A DNA stretch of 64,000 nt, from contig CANFLL010000005.1 of assembly GCA_947447825.1 (NCBI GenBank), positions 1 to 64,000 on the forward strand. The letters run 5' to 3'. Position numbers and translations under genes: made by a program. This document shows positions 42,778-53,200 of the stretch, in pieces. The notes under the pieces were generated by a model, which searched no databases, was not told where the DNA came from, and saw nothing but the letters and a program-made list of their open reading frames with translations. Origin of the DNA: Chitinophagaceae bacterium. Its GTDB lineage: Bacteria > Bacteroidota > Bacteroidia > Chitinophagales > Chitinophagaceae. Each line of letters opens with the position of its first letter. Position 1 is the stretch's first letter.

Positions 42778-43067
42778 TGGCAAAGCGAAAAATAGTTTTA
42801 TCAAAGTCGTTTGAAAGGGCATATATAAAATTCGTAAGCAAAAGACCCATTCTTAAAACAGCCATACAAAAGTCAATACTTCTGCTTGAAGAAGATGCGT
42901 TAACCCAAAAATTGAAAACACACAAACTAAGTGGAAATTTATACGGATTAATGGCTTGTAGTTGTGGATATGATTGCAGAATTATTTTTTCTATTGAAAT
43001 AAACGAAACAACAAAAGAAGAGGAAATACTCCTAATAGATATAGGAACACACGATGAAGTTTATTGA
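42777..43067 (+). CDS. RelE/ParE-family toxin
   Basis: The 96-residue protein has the RelE-like pattern: basic N-terminal strand and helix (MAKRKIVLSKSFERAYIKFVSKRP), LKTHKLSGNLYGLMACSCGYDCRIIFSI, then LLIDIGTHDEVY at the end. The HKLSGNLYG and DIGTHDEVY segments resemble YafQ and related mRNA interferases; the terminal His-Asp-x-Val-Tyr fits the active-site edge. Unlike the neighbouring PIN toxin this frame is intact. The pair sits between the two mmcQ copies. Confidence 0.82.
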   Translation: MAKRKIVLSKSFERAYIKFVSKRPILKTAIQKSILLLEEDALTQKLKTHKLSGNLYGLMACSCGYDCRIIFSIEINETTKEEEILLIDIGTHDEVY

Positions 43068-43088
43068 TTTATACTCTAGTTTTATCAG

Positions 43089-43424
43089 ATGGACATAGAA
43101 CAACTACGCGATTATTGTTTGAGCAAACCACTTACCGAAGAAGGATTGCCTTTTGGGCCAAACGTGTTGGTGTTTAAGGTTAAAGGCAAAATATTTCTGT
43201 TGGCTAGTTTGGATGCGCCACAACTGCAATTTAACTTGAAATGTAATCCTGACCTAGCCGAAGAACTGCGCGAACAATATAGCTGCGTAATACCTGGCTT
43301 TCACATGAACAAAAAACATTGGAACACCGTCATCCCCGATGGTACTGTTTCTACTGCACAAATAAAAGAATGGATAGACCACTCTTATGACCTGATATTA
43401 AAATCGGTTAAGACAAAGGGTTAA
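43089..43424 (+). CDS. MmcQ/YjbR-family protein
   Basis: The 111-residue protein is a complete YjbR/CyaY-like domain: MDIEQLRDYCLSKPLTEEGLPFGPNVLVFKVKGKIFLLASLD, then LKCNPDLAEELREQY, PGFHMNKKHWNTVIPDGTVSTAQIKEWIDHSYDLI. The fold is frataxin/CyaY-like and the role is unclear (DNA binding has been suggested for the family). It overlaps the end of birA by 4 bp (convergent). The truncated copy at 42277 shows that this gene was duplicated. Confidence 0.9.
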   Translation: MDIEQLRDYCLSKPLTEEGLPFGPNVLVFKVKGKIFLLASLDAPQLQFNLKCNPDLAEELREQYSCVIPGFHMNKKHWNTVIPDGTVSTAQIKEWIDHSYDLILKSVKTKG

Positions 43425-44197
43425 ACCCATTCCACCTCACCAAAAGTAAAAGAATCCTGCGTGGCATTGTTTACTAGCAGTTGCCCATATTCGTTTACGC
43501 CTTTTATAGTTGCCTCAAAAGTAATATTACCTTTTCGTAAAAGTACTTTCTCATTGCGCCTAAATAAATGCTGGTTATATTCTTGTAGAAGTTCTTGATA
43601 ATTACCAAGTTTTAGTTGCTGATAACGCTTTTCTAAACAAACACATAATTCCTTGGCTAAGGCTACTGTATCGAAGGTTTTGCCCGTAATCTGTTTTAGA
43701 GAAACTGGGTTTTTAAGTTCTGGAGAAAAGGTTGTTTGGTTAATATTCATCCCAATGCCTACCACCGCCCATTGCCATTCTTGGCCACGAATAATATTTT
43801 CTATTAATATTCCTGCTGCCTTTCTGTCACGCCAATAAATATCATTAGGCCATTTTATTACCGTTTCTTTACCAGCGTAGCCACTCAAAAAATCTTTGCA
43901 GGCAAGTGCTACACTTACACTAAACAAAAATTGATTGTTTAATGATAGAAAAGACGTGTCAACAATGCTCGAAATGATGATGTTAGTACTCGGCTCTGTA
44001 AGCCACTGTTTGCCGCGTTGACCCTTTCCGGCAGTCTGGCTATGTGCAAAATAAGTTGCACCATGTTCAGCCAAATTAGCTTGAATTAATTCAATGGCAT
44101 AACTATTGGTACTGGCAACCTCAATTAATTCAAAAAAAGATACTCCAATTGGAGAAATAATCGAATTAACAACTTTATTAATAATAAAAGGCGACAA
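43421..44197 (-). CDS. birA: biotin--[acetyl-CoA-carboxylase] ligase
   Basis: The 258-residue enzyme makes biotinyl-AMP and biotinylates BCCP. It has the GKGQRGKQW motif (about 58-66), IKWPNDIYWRDRKAAGILIENI and VVGIGMNINQ. It lacks the N-terminal HTH domain of E. coli BirA, so it should not repress bio genes. A short C-terminal SH3-like domain is present (NEKVLLRKGNITFEATIKGVNEYGQLLV). The start may be at 44197, or a few codons downstream where homologues begin near FFELIEVASTNSYA. Its 3' end overlaps mmcQ. Confidence 0.93.
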   Translation of the reverse strand: MSPFIINKVVNSIISPIGVSFFELIEVASTNSYAIELIQANLAEHGATYFAHSQTAGKGQRGKQWLTEPSTNIIISSIVDTSFLSLNNQFLFSVSVALACKDFLSGYAGKETVIKWPNDIYWRDRKAAGILIENIIRGQEWQWAVVGIGMNINQTTFSPELKNPVSLKQITGKTFDTVALAKELCVCLEKRYQQLKLGNYQELLQEYNQHLFRRNEKVLLRKGNITFEATIKGVNEYGQLLVNNATQDSFTFGEVEWV

Positions 44198-44315
44198 AGA
44201 AGTATTATTTTTGAAGCCGAAGATAAATGGAAGTAGTTAAATATTATTGAACAGACAAATTTGTCAAACAATTTTACACTTTAATTTGTGGTTATTAGTT
44301 AGAAGTGGCTTTTTA

Positions 44316-44323
44316 TACTTTTG
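44316..44323 (+). promoter_or_regulatory. possible -7 box for rsfS
   Basis: TACTTTTG matches TAnnTTTG. A matching -33 TTTG lies too far upstream, so only the -7 element is supported. It is 70 bp before the rsfS start. Confidence 0.4.
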
Positions 44324-44392
44324 CATAAAATATTAATAACTTACAAACGTTTACCTTAGAAAAAGAAAAATTTATTCATTAAAATTACATAA

Positions 44393-44794
44393 TTGTTGGA
44401 ACAACTTACATCTACAGACACCCGTGTTAAAAGCATTACTAAGCTTACTAAAAACTCCAAAATATTCAAGACGATTATTTCTGCTATAGAAGACAAAAAA
44501 GGTTCTGGAATAGTAAGTCTCGATTTAAGAAAAATACCAGAGGCAGTAGCAGACTTTTTTATAGTTTGTGAAGCATCCTCTACTACTCAAGTTAAAGCAA
44601 TAGGAGATTTTATTGAATATAAAGTGAAAGAAGTATGTGGCGAAAACCCATACAAAAACGAAGGAAAAGCAACAGGTCAGTGGGTTCTTATAGACTACGT
44701 TACCATTGTGATACACGTAATGCACCCAGAAGCAAGAAGTTTTTATAAATTGGAAGACATGTGGAGCGATGCAATTGCGCAAACCCACGGATAA
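44393..44794 (+). CDS. rsfS: ribosomal silencing factor RsfS (Iojap)
   Basis: The 133-residue protein has the Iojap domain: LDLRKIPEAVADFFIVCEASSTTQVKAIGDFIEYKVKE, then GKATGQWVLIDYVTIVIHVMHPEARSFYKLEDMWSDA. RsfS binds L14 (uL14) and blocks subunit joining when nutrients run low. The start is one of two adjacent TTG codons (44393 or 44396); the nearest in-frame ATG lies too far inside. ftsH begins 76 bp downstream; the order birA, rsfS, ftsH is widely seen in Bacteroidota. Confidence 0.95.
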   Translation: MLEQLTSTDTRVKSITKLTKNSKIFKTIISAIEDKKGSGIVSLDLRKIPEAVADFFIVCEASSTTQVKAIGDFIEYKVKEVCGENPYKNEGKATGQWVLIDYVTIVIHVMHPEARSFYKLEDMWSDAIAQTHG

Positions 44795-44870
44795 AATTGA
44801 AATTTAACAAATCATAATTATAGTATCAAGACTATAAGAATTATTTTTATTTTGAAGCAATAGCATAATC

Positions 44871-46940
44871 ATGGCAATAGAAGAGAAGAATAAGGAAAAA
44901 CAACCATCAAAGATACCATTTACAAATTTTGGTGACGACAAGGATAAGTCGTCTCGCAAACCACCGAAATTCAATATTTATTGGATATATGGGTTGATAT
45001 TCGCAGTATTGGTCGGTTCTACATTTATAAAGAACAGCCCAGATTTAACCAAAACTACCGAGCAAGAATTCATCAATGAAATGCTTGCTAAGGGTGATGT
45101 GGTAAAATTGGAACCCGTAGATAATAAGAACATAGTTAGAATTTACATCAAGAGTGACAGTATTAATAAAGAATTTTACATAAAGAAATTCAATGGTCAC
45201 AGAGATGCAAGTACGGCTAAGGGTGTCCCATTATTTTACTTTAGGGTATATGAATGGACTGCCTTTACTACCAATTTGAATGATTTTTACAAAGCACATC
45301 CAGAAGTTGCAAGGGTTGCCATTGATCCTACTGAAGACCAAGATTGGTTTGGGCCTGCTTCTAGCTATTTAGTTTCGATCGTGATTTTTGTAGGCATCTG
45401 GGTTTTATTAATGCGCAAAATGGGAGGCGGCGGACCAGGTGGTGGTGGACCAGGCGGTATCTTCAACATTGGTAAATCTAAAGCTACTTTGTTTGATAAG
45501 GGTGCTAAGGTTAACATTAACTTTGGTGATGTAGCAGGTTTGGATGAAGCCAAGGTAGAGGTAATGGAAATAGTGGATTTTTTGAAGAATCCGAAGAAAT
45601 ATACAGCCTTGGGTGGAAAGATTCCTAAAGGGGCTTTGCTGATAGGACCTCCTGGTACTGGTAAAACCTTACTTGCAAAAGCTATGGCTGGTGAGGCACA
45701 AGTTCCTTTCTTTAGCCTAAGCGGTAGTGACTTTGTAGAAATGTTTGTGGGTGTGGGCGCAAGCCGTGTGAGAGATTTGTTTAAGCAAGCAAGAGAAAAA
45801 GCACCTTGTATCATATTTATAGATGAAATTGATGCCATAGGTCGTGCACGAGGTAAAAACGTGATGATGAGCAATGATGAAAGGGAAAACACCTTGAATC
45901 AGCTCCTTGTTGAAATGGACGGATTTGGTGGTGATACCGGTATCATTATATTGGCCGCTACAAACAGACCAGATGTATTGGACAGTGCATTGCTAAGACC
46001 GGGTCGTTTTGACAGACAAATTAGTATTGATAAACCAGACGTAAAAGGACGTGAAGCAATATTTAAAGTACACTTATTGCCAATCAAGGTTAGTGAAACT
46101 TTGGATGTTACTAAACTGGCTGAACAAACACCAGGTTTTGCAGGAGCGGATATTGCCAATGTATGTAATGAAGCTGCTTTGATAGCTGCCCGTAAGGACA
46201 AGCAAGCGGTAGAGATGATAGATTTTCAGGATGCAATTGATAGGGTAATTGGAGGATTGGAAAAGAAGAATAAAATAATTGCTCCACATGAAAAGGAAAT
46301 CATAGCTTACCATGAAGCGGGTCATGCGGTTTGTGGTTGGTTCTTAGAACACGCTTATCCATTGTTGAAGGTAACCATAGTGCCAAGAGGAACTGCGGCT
46401 TTGGGTTATGCTCAATATACCCCAACTGAACAGTACTTGTATAATGAAGACCAATTGATGGATCAGATTTGTATGACTTTGGGCGGAAGGGCAAGTGAGC
46501 AAATCTTCTTCGGAAAGATTTCTACCGGTGCAAGCAATGACTTGCAACAAATTACCAGAATGGCCTACGGAATGGTTACTGCTTATGGTATGAGCGATAA
46601 GATTGGTAATGTAAGCTTCTACGATCCTACACAAGAAAACACTTTCACCAAGCCATTTAGTGAGGGTACAGGTAAGATAATAGACGAAGAAGTAAAGACG
46701 ATTATTGATAGAGCATATCAGTTAACCATAGAATTACTAACCTTAAGAAAGAACGAAGTAGAAATATTGGCTAAAGAGCTTTTATCTAAAGAAGTTTTAC
46801 ATAAGAGTGATGTGGAAATTCTTATTGGTAAACGTCCTTTTGAGCCTAAGAAAATCTTAGAAGCAGAACCGGAAGTAGTTATTGCTCCACCTGAAACTAC
46901 TATTGTAACAGCAACTAGTACTGATGAATTAGCTGACTAA
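44871..46940 (+). CDS. ftsH: ATP-dependent zinc metalloprotease FtsH
   Basis: The 689-residue inner membrane protease has two membrane helices (about 35-54 and 163-183) around a periplasmic domain, then the AAA domain with Walker A GPPGTGKT (about residue 259), Walker [12 protein letters not shown] and the [24 protein letters not shown]. The zinc motif is HEAGH (about residue 481), with the third ligand in the downstream peptidase domain. A Gly-rich linker ([13 protein letters not shown]) follows the second helix. The stop overlaps the LUD gene start (TAATG). Confidence 0.97.
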   Translation: MAIEEKNKEKQPSKIPFTNFGDDKDKSSRKPPKFNIYWIYGLIFAVLVGSTFIKNSPDLTKTTEQEFINEMLAKGDVVKLEPVDNKNIVRIYIKSDSINKEFYIKKFNGHRDASTAKGVPLFYFRVYEWTAFTTNLNDFYKAHPEVARVAIDPTEDQDWFGPASSYLVSIVIFVGIWVLLMRKMGGGGPGGGGPGGIFNIGKSKATLFDKGAKVNINFGDVAGLDEAKVEVMEIVDFLKNPKKYTALGGKIPKGALLIGPPGTGKTLLAKAMAGEAQVPFFSLSGSDFVEMFVGVGASRVRDLFKQAREKAPCIIFIDEIDAIGRARGKNVMMSNDERENTLNQLLVEMDGFGGDTGIIILAATNRPDVLDSALLRPGRFDRQISIDKPDVKGREAIFKVHLLPIKVSETLDVTKLAEQTPGFAGADIANVCNEAALIAARKDKQAVEMIDFQDAIDRVIGGLEKKNKIIAPHEKEIIAYHEAGHAVCGWFLEHAYPLLKVTIVPRGTAALGYAQYTPTEQYLYNEDQLMDQICMTLGGRASEQIFFGKISTGASNDLQQITRMAYGMVTAYGMSDKIGNVSFYDPTQENTFTKPFSEGTGKIIDEEVKTIIDRAYQLTIELLTLRKNEVEILAKELLSKEVLHKSDVEILIGKRPFEPKKILEAEPEVVIAPPETTIVTATSTDELAD

Positions 46941-47569
46941 TGAGTAATTCGAGAGAAAAAATATTAAGCAAAGTAAGACAGGCACTATCTAGTAAGGTGC
47001 CTGTTCCTTTTGAAGGAATAAATCCTTCAGAAAGTGTTTTTCATTCTTCATCCGAAGAGTTGGAATTAGAATTTGCTGAAAACTTTACCAAACTCCAAGG
47101 CAAGTTTTGTTACTGTGCCTCGAATGAGGAACTAATTGAAAGTTTGAAAAAATTAGCTGTAATTAGAAAATGGACAAACATTTATTGTGTAGAAGACAAC
47201 CTGAAACAAAATCTACAAACTAGTGGATTTGAGAACCTTACTAATTTAGATTTAAAAAGCAGCGATGCTTCCATCACTACCTGCGAAGCTTTAATAGCCC
47301 GAACAGGGAGTATGCTTTTAAGCAGCGCATCGCAAAGTGGTAGAACGGTTAGTGTTTATGCGCCTATTCATATTTGCATTGCCTATACTAGTCAGCTAGT
47401 TTATGATATAAAAGACGGCTTGTCTTTCATCAAAACAAAATACAAAGGAAATATTCCTTCCCTTATTTCGTTGGCAACAGGTCCTAGCCGTACTGCCGAT
47501 ATAGAAAAAACATTAGTAGTTGGCGTTCATGGTCCAAAAGAAGTCTTTTGCTTTTTGGTAAACGACTAA
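46940..47569 (+). CDS. LUD-domain protein (LutC/YkgG family)
   Basis: The 209-residue protein is a single LUD domain: [16 protein letters not shown] at the start, the TTCEALIARTGSMLLSS region and SLATGPSRTADIEKTLVVGVHGPKEV at the end, which are core family motifs. In lactate oxidation LutC works with LutA and LutB; neither gene is here. Single LUD genes directly after ftsH are frequent in Bacteroidota, so the role may differ from lactate use. Its start overlaps the ftsH stop by 1 bp and lpxH begins 14 bp after its stop. Confidence 0.9.
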   Translation: MSNSREKILSKVRQALSSKVPVPFEGINPSESVFHSSSEELELEFAENFTKLQGKFCYCASNEELIESLKKLAVIRKWTNIYCVEDNLKQNLQTSGFENLTNLDLKSSDASITTCEALIARTGSMLLSSASQSGRTVSVYAPIHICIAYTSQLVYDIKDGLSFIKTKYKGNIPSLISLATGPSRTADIEKTLVVGVHGPKEVFCFLVND

Positions 47570-47583
47570 TTTAAGAATATTAC

Positions 47584-48342
47584 ATGCAGATACCTCCTCA
47601 AAAGAAAATATATTTCCTATCCGATTTTCACCTCGGCGCACCAAACTATGAAAAGAGTTTGATTCGAGAGAAAAAGATAGTGAAGTTTTTGGAATCTATT
47701 AGGCATGATGCTTTTGAAATATTTATAGTAGGCGATTTGTTCGATTTTTGGTACGAGTATAAAACCGTTGTGCCAAGAGGATATACAAGAATTTTGGGGA
47801 AGCTTGCCGAGATTACCGATAGTGGCATTCCTATTCATTTCTTTGTAGGAAACCATGATATGTGGATGAGTGGTTATTTTGAGCAAGAACTGAACATACC
47901 CGTTTATCATCATCCCAAAACTTTTCAGTATAATAATAAATCATTCTTTATTGGTCATGGCGATGGATTGGGGCCTGGTGATAATGGCTATAAATTCATT
48001 AAGAAAATATTTAGAAACCCTCTGTGTCATTGGCTATTTGGACAATTGCACCCAACGTTGGGAATGGGAATAGCTAACTATTTCAGTCGGAAAAGCAAAG
48101 AAAAGACAGGAACTAGCGATGAACACTTTTTGGGAGAAGACAAAGAATGGCTAATCCTTTTTTGTAAGGAGACCTTACAAAAGGAACATTTTAATTACTT
48201 CATTTTTGGGCATAGACATTTTCCTTTAGATTACAAATTGACTGAAACAAGTAGATATATAAATTTGGGTGATTGGATACGAACCTTCACTTACGCTACC
48301 TTTGATGGAACTGACATGCAACTACTCGAATGGAAAGAATAA
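47584..48342 (+). CDS. lpxH: UDP-2,3-diacylglucosamine diphosphatase
   Basis: The 252-residue metallophosphoesterase has all five motifs: SDFHLGA, GDLFDFW, GNHDMWM, GHGDGLG and FGHRHFP. LpxH hydrolyses UDP-2,3-diacylglucosamine to lipid X in lipid A synthesis at the inner membrane. The insert between the motifs (KFIKKIFRNPLCHWLFGQLHPTLGMGIANYFS) is the LpxH-type lid with aromatic residues. The stop overlaps the next gene by 13 bp. Confidence 0.9.
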   Translation: MQIPPQKKIYFLSDFHLGAPNYEKSLIREKKIVKFLESIRHDAFEIFIVGDLFDFWYEYKTVVPRGYTRILGKLAEITDSGIPIHFFVGNHDMWMSGYFEQELNIPVYHHPKTFQYNNKSFFIGHGDGLGPGDNGYKFIKKIFRNPLCHWLFGQLHPTLGMGIANYFSRKSKEKTGTSDEHFLGEDKEWLILFCKETLQKEHFNYFIFGHRHFPLDYKLTETSRYINLGDWIRTFTYATFDGTDMQLLEWKE

Positions 48343-49145
48343 TAATTTATATACTAGCATTTATTTTTATCTGCCATCCCGCAAAAGCCACCCCCGATAC
48401 CTTATTACATCTACAATTAAAGAGTACGATTAAAGGAGATTTCGCAAATTTTTTTGTAGATAATTTGGGCAATATTTTCCTAATTACCTCTGCCAATCAA
48501 ATCAAAAAATTAAACAACAATCTAGATAGTATTGCCATCTTTAATGAGAGCAAACTCTATGGCGACATTTATTCTTTGGATGTAAGTAACCCACTGAAAG
48601 TATTGGTGTATTATAAAGATTATAATACTATCCTAAGCTTGGATAGGCAGCTTAGCAAACGAAACACGCTCGATCTGCGCCTACAAAACATCTTTCAGGT
48701 GAGGGCAATAGCTCAGAGTTATGATAATAATATTTGGCTATTTGATGAAGTGGATAATAAACTGAAAAAGATAGATGAGGCTGGAAACTTGCTTTTGGAA
48801 GCCCCAGATTTTAGGCAATTGTTTGGAGAGGCCTATCTGCCACAAACCATCTTGGATATGAATGGATTATTGTATCTATATAACCCAAAAAAGGGGTGGA
48901 AACTATTTGATTATTATGGTGGATTTAAGTCTCAATATCCTGTTTTTAATTGGCAGGATGTGCAAGTAGCCGATGGCTATCTAAAGGGACATGATAGTAG
49001 CTTCTTTTATGCTGATAGACCAAAAGAGTTACAGTATCTGCGAGCAAAACCGGATATAAACATTGCTAGTTCCAGGAAAATCATTCAATTGCATGACCAA
49101 TATTATATTATGACTAAAGAGGGATTAAGTATTTTTACAGAGTAA
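48330..49145 (+). CDS. secreted beta-propeller-like hypothetical protein
   Basis: The 271-residue protein starts inside the lpxH 3' end (13-bp overlap) and has a signal peptide (MERIIIYILAFIFICHPAKA). The mature part consists of repeated beta strands with Asp/Asn turns (NFFVDNLGNIFLITSANQIKKLNNNLDSI, NNIWLFDEVDNKLKKIDEAGNLLLE), as in NHL or propeller proteins; about five blades could be counted. No catalytic motif is seen. The translational coupling to lpxH suggests an envelope role but nothing more specific. Confidence 0.7.
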   Translation: MERIIIYILAFIFICHPAKATPDTLLHLQLKSTIKGDFANFFVDNLGNIFLITSANQIKKLNNNLDSIAIFNESKLYGDIYSLDVSNPLKVLVYYKDYNTILSLDRQLSKRNTLDLRLQNIFQVRAIAQSYDNNIWLFDEVDNKLKKIDEAGNLLLEAPDFRQLFGEAYLPQTILDMNGLLYLYNPKKGWKLFDYYGGFKSQYPVFNWQDVQVADGYLKGHDSSFFYADRPKELQYLRAKPDINIASSRKIIQLHDQYYIMTKEGLSIFTE

Positions 49146-49298
49146 TTAAGGATTGATTTGTTAACCAACATTATTACTCAAATTTTTTTTAAAACTCAGT
49201 TCAAACTATTTTAAAAAATATTCTTTGCTTAATGAATGAATATATTTTAACATAAGCTTCTTATTTTGAATTGTTTTTCTCAAATTTATTTATCACAC

Positions 49299-49913
49299 AT
49301 GGCTTTGTTTTTAGATATACATCCCGTCAATCCCAATCAAAGGCATATTTCTACAGTTGTAGATTGTCTTCTATCTGGCGGTGTAATTATTTATCCCACT
49401 GATACAATCTATGGATTAGGATGCGATATATTTCAGCATAAAGCAATAGAAAGAGTAGCAAGGATTAAAAATGTCGACCCTCATAAAGTTCAATTAAGTT
49501 TCGTGTGTAATGATTTGTCAGACTTAAGCAAATACACAAAAAGTATTGATACACCCTTATATCGATTATTAAAAAATCATTTACCAGGTCCTTATACATT
49601 CATCTTGCCTGCAAGTAAGGAAGTTCCAAAGATATTACAGTCAAAAAAGAATACCATTGGTTTGCGGATTCCAGATAATCTTATTGCAAAAACAATTACA
49701 GAACAATTACAGCATCCACTGCTTTCAGCTTCTTTACCAGGGGAGATGGTGGAAGAATATACTGATCCAGAATTAATATATGAAAACTTTAAAAATATAG
49801 TAGATATTGTGGTTAATGGTGGCATTGGAGGAATGATACCATCTACCATTATTGATTGCACTAAAGAGGATTATGAAGTGGTTCGTATGGGGGCTGGTAG
49901 TTGGGATAATTAA
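49299..49913 (+). CDS. yciO: YrdC-domain protein of YciO type
   Basis: The 204-residue protein starts at the ATG at 49299; an upstream frame from 49266 is not supported. It has GGVIIYPTDTIYGLGCDIF, PGPYTFILPASKEVPKILQSKKNTIGLRIPD and HPLLSASLPGE. The last segment replaces the S-T-S-A-N motif of TsaC, and the Lys-x-Arg after the first motif is changed (IKNVDPHKV). These are features of the YciO branch, whose own activity in t6A synthesis is weak or absent. The true t6A enzyme is at 7580. A strong terminator follows at 49993. Confidence 0.88.
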   Translation: MALFLDIHPVNPNQRHISTVVDCLLSGGVIIYPTDTIYGLGCDIFQHKAIERVARIKNVDPHKVQLSFVCNDLSDLSKYTKSIDTPLYRLLKNHLPGPYTFILPASKEVPKILQSKKNTIGLRIPDNLIAKTITEQLQHPLLSASLPGEMVEEYTDPELIYENFKNIVDIVVNGGIGGMIPSTIIDCTKEDYEVVRMGAGSWDN

Positions 49914-49992
49914 TCAGTGTAAGCTGTTTGTTTGATTTGTTACAACGCACTAAGCACAAATTATATTCTTAATTTAAAATTGGATGTAGCTA

Positions 49993-50041
49993 AATAAAAA
50001 AGCCCCTCATTAGTTTTAAACCTATGAGGGGCTTTTTTATT
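49993..50041. terminator. bidirectional Rho-independent terminator
   Basis: Arms 49993-50010 and 50024-50041 are perfect 18-bp complements with a GCCCCTCAT/ATGAGGGGC core and A6/T6 at the base. It ends yciO on the plus strand and atpC on the minus strand. Confidence 0.9.
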
Positions 50042-50053
50042 ATTCTCTTTATA

Positions 50054-50305
50054 CTAAACTAAAACAGCACCTTCTACTAAAACAGTTGCTTTGTTGTTTA
50101 ATACTTCCACAAAGCCACTTTGTATGGTATAGTTTTCGAAAGAAGATTTATCCTTTAATACTTTCAAATTGCCCTTTCCTAAGGCACTTACCAAAGGAGC
50201 GTGTTTATTCAGTATTTCAAACAAACCATCAATGCCAGGAAGTTGAACTCCGTAAACTTCTGCACTGAATAGTTTCTTTTCTGGTGTCAATATCTCTAAA
50301 ATCAT
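50054..50305 (-). CDS. atpC: ATP synthase F1 epsilon subunit
   Basis: The 83-residue protein is the short form of epsilon: only the N-terminal beta-sandwich domain (MILEILTPEKKLFSAEVYGVQLPGIDGLFEILNKHAPLVSALGKG ... VEVLNNKATVLVEGAVL). The C-terminal helical hairpin that inhibits the enzyme in E. coli is missing, as is common in Bacteroidota. It follows atpD by 46 bp on the minus strand. The other ATP synthase genes are not in this window. Confidence 0.93.
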   Translation of the reverse strand: MILEILTPEKKLFSAEVYGVQLPGIDGLFEILNKHAPLVSALGKGNLKVLKDKSSFENYTIQSGFVEVLNNKATVLVEGAVLV

Positions 50306-50351
50306 ATACCTTATAGTTTTAATATTGTTCTAATTCTGATAGATATGTAGT

Positions 50352-51890
<1,539 letters not shown>

Positions 51891-51934
51891 TTATTTTTAA
51901 AGCTTCCATCCATTAGCTTTTTTAAATTCGGCTG

Positions 51935-51965
51935 CAAAAGTAAGGGTATGTAACTAAAATACAAA
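51935..51965 (-). promoter_or_regulatory. promoter of atpD-atpC
   Basis: On the minus strand TTTG (51965-51962) and TACTTTTG (51942-51935) are 19 bp apart, an excellent match to the Bacteroidota vegetative consensus. The start of transcription should be near 51928, giving a leader of about 75 nt before atpD. Confidence 0.8.
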
Positions 51966-52019
51966 TTCAAAATCGCTGAATGATAATTTTTTAAAAACAA
52001 TACTGCAACTTCGCACTTA

Positions 52020-52706
52020 ATGGCACTGATATTAAACATAGACACCTCTATTGAAACAGCAGATGTTTTCCTTGCAAAAGATGGTATTCTTTTGATGAGT
52101 GAATCAAATTCAGAACCCAAAAATCATGGTTCTTTCTTGCAGTTTGCTATTCAAAAGATACTTTCTGAAACAAATACTCCATTAAAAGCTCTCGATGCTA
52201 TTGCAGTAACTAATGGTCCAGGAAGTTATACCGGACTAAGGGTGGGTATGGCTTCTGCTAAAGGACTTTGTTTTTCTTTGAACAAACCAATAATTACTAT
52301 TTCAACCTTAGAAGTATTAGCAAGTTCCATTAAAAGTCAATTCATATTAAATAATGATTATCTTTTTTGTCCATTAATTGATGCCAGAAGAATGGAAGTG
52401 TTTACTGCCTTATACAATTTTAATATTGAGCCGATTCTTCCCCCGCAATCAATGATACTAGATGAAAACTCTTTTGCAAATCAGCTTGAATCGAAAGTGA
52501 TTGTTTTTGCAGGTAATGGAAGTGCGAAGCTAAAGGAGGTGCTTAATCATCCAAATGCACTTTTTGTGTCCCTAGAACCTACTGCCAAGATAGCATCAAT
52601 GATTACAATTTCAGAGGGAAAATATCTAATTAAAAATTTTGATAATCTTGCATATTCGGAGCCATTCTATATAAAAGATGTCTTTTTTGCCGAAAAAAGT
52701 AAATAA
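52020..52706 (+). CDS. tsaB: tRNA threonylcarbamoyladenosine biosynthesis protein TsaB
   Basis: The 228-residue ASKHA-fold protein starts ALILNIDTSIETADVFLAKDG and contains DAIAVTNGPGSYTGLRVGMASAKGLCFSLNKP, the family signature. TsaB is the scaffold for TsaD and TsaE in the t6A complex. The downstream part (CPLIDARRMEVFTALYN) fits. It is divergent from atpD with a 165-bp spacer. Together with tsaC at 7580, two components of t6A synthesis are in the window; tsaD and tsaE are not. Confidence 0.93.
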   Translation: MALILNIDTSIETADVFLAKDGILLMSESNSEPKNHGSFLQFAIQKILSETNTPLKALDAIAVTNGPGSYTGLRVGMASAKGLCFSLNKPIITISTLEVLASSIKSQFILNNDYLFCPLIDARRMEVFTALYNFNIEPILPPQSMILDENSFANQLESKVIVFAGNGSAKLKEVLNHPNALFVSLEPTAKIASMITISEGKYLIKNFDNLAYSEPFYIKDVFFAEKSK

Positions 52707-52810
52707 TAAAATTTAAATGCACCGATTTCGTGCTTTTAGGTGTCATAGTTTATATAAATTATATATTTTTATCAAATTAGTACACCATACATAACACCAA
52801 TTTAAATTTT

Positions 52811-53170
52811 ATGGCTCAATCAAACGCTATCATGACACTATCCAACGGAGAAATCACTATTAAAGTAGATTTAATCCAGACCAAAAAGAGTGCTGCAATT
52901 CTTAGAGCTTTGAATCATAAGCTTAGGCAACAAATCATTAAGTTGTTGAATGACTCTAAAAAGATGACCGTTACAGAAATTTATGTGAAACTTCGTTTAG
53001 AACAATCTGTTGCATCACAACATTTAGCAATTTTGCGACTCGCACAATTGGTTACTACCAAGCGTGATGGTAAGTTTATTTTTTATTCTGTCAATTATGA
53101 AAGAATAGATGAAATAAATGATTTCATAATAGATCTCGTCGGCAAAACTCCATCTAAAGAAAGAGAGTAG
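52811..53170 (+). CDS. ArsR-family winged-helix regulator
   Basis: The 119-residue protein has an ArsR HTH domain (about 30-105): AAILRALNHKLRQQIIKLLNDSKKMTVTEIYVKLRLEQSVASQHLAILRLAQLVTTKRDGKFIFYSVNYERI. It has no Cys at all, so metal sensing through a Cys site is excluded. It lies 30 bp upstream of the persulfide-dioxygenase/rhodanese gene. In related gene pairs ArsR-type regulators respond to reactive sulfur through Cys residues; here the signal must be something else or act without Cys. Confidence 0.85.
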   Translation: MAQSNAIMTLSNGEITIKVDLIQTKKSAAILRALNHKLRQQIIKLLNDSKKMTVTEIYVKLRLEQSVASQHLAILRLAQLVTTKRDGKFIFYSVNYERIDEINDFIIDLVGKTPSKERE

Positions 53171-53200
53171 TGCAGGCTTTAAAAAGATTAATTTTTCCCT

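Noticed and set aside
45365..46634. Several long antisense frames inside ftsH
   Set aside because: They are shadows of the ftsH reading frame without start context or homologue.
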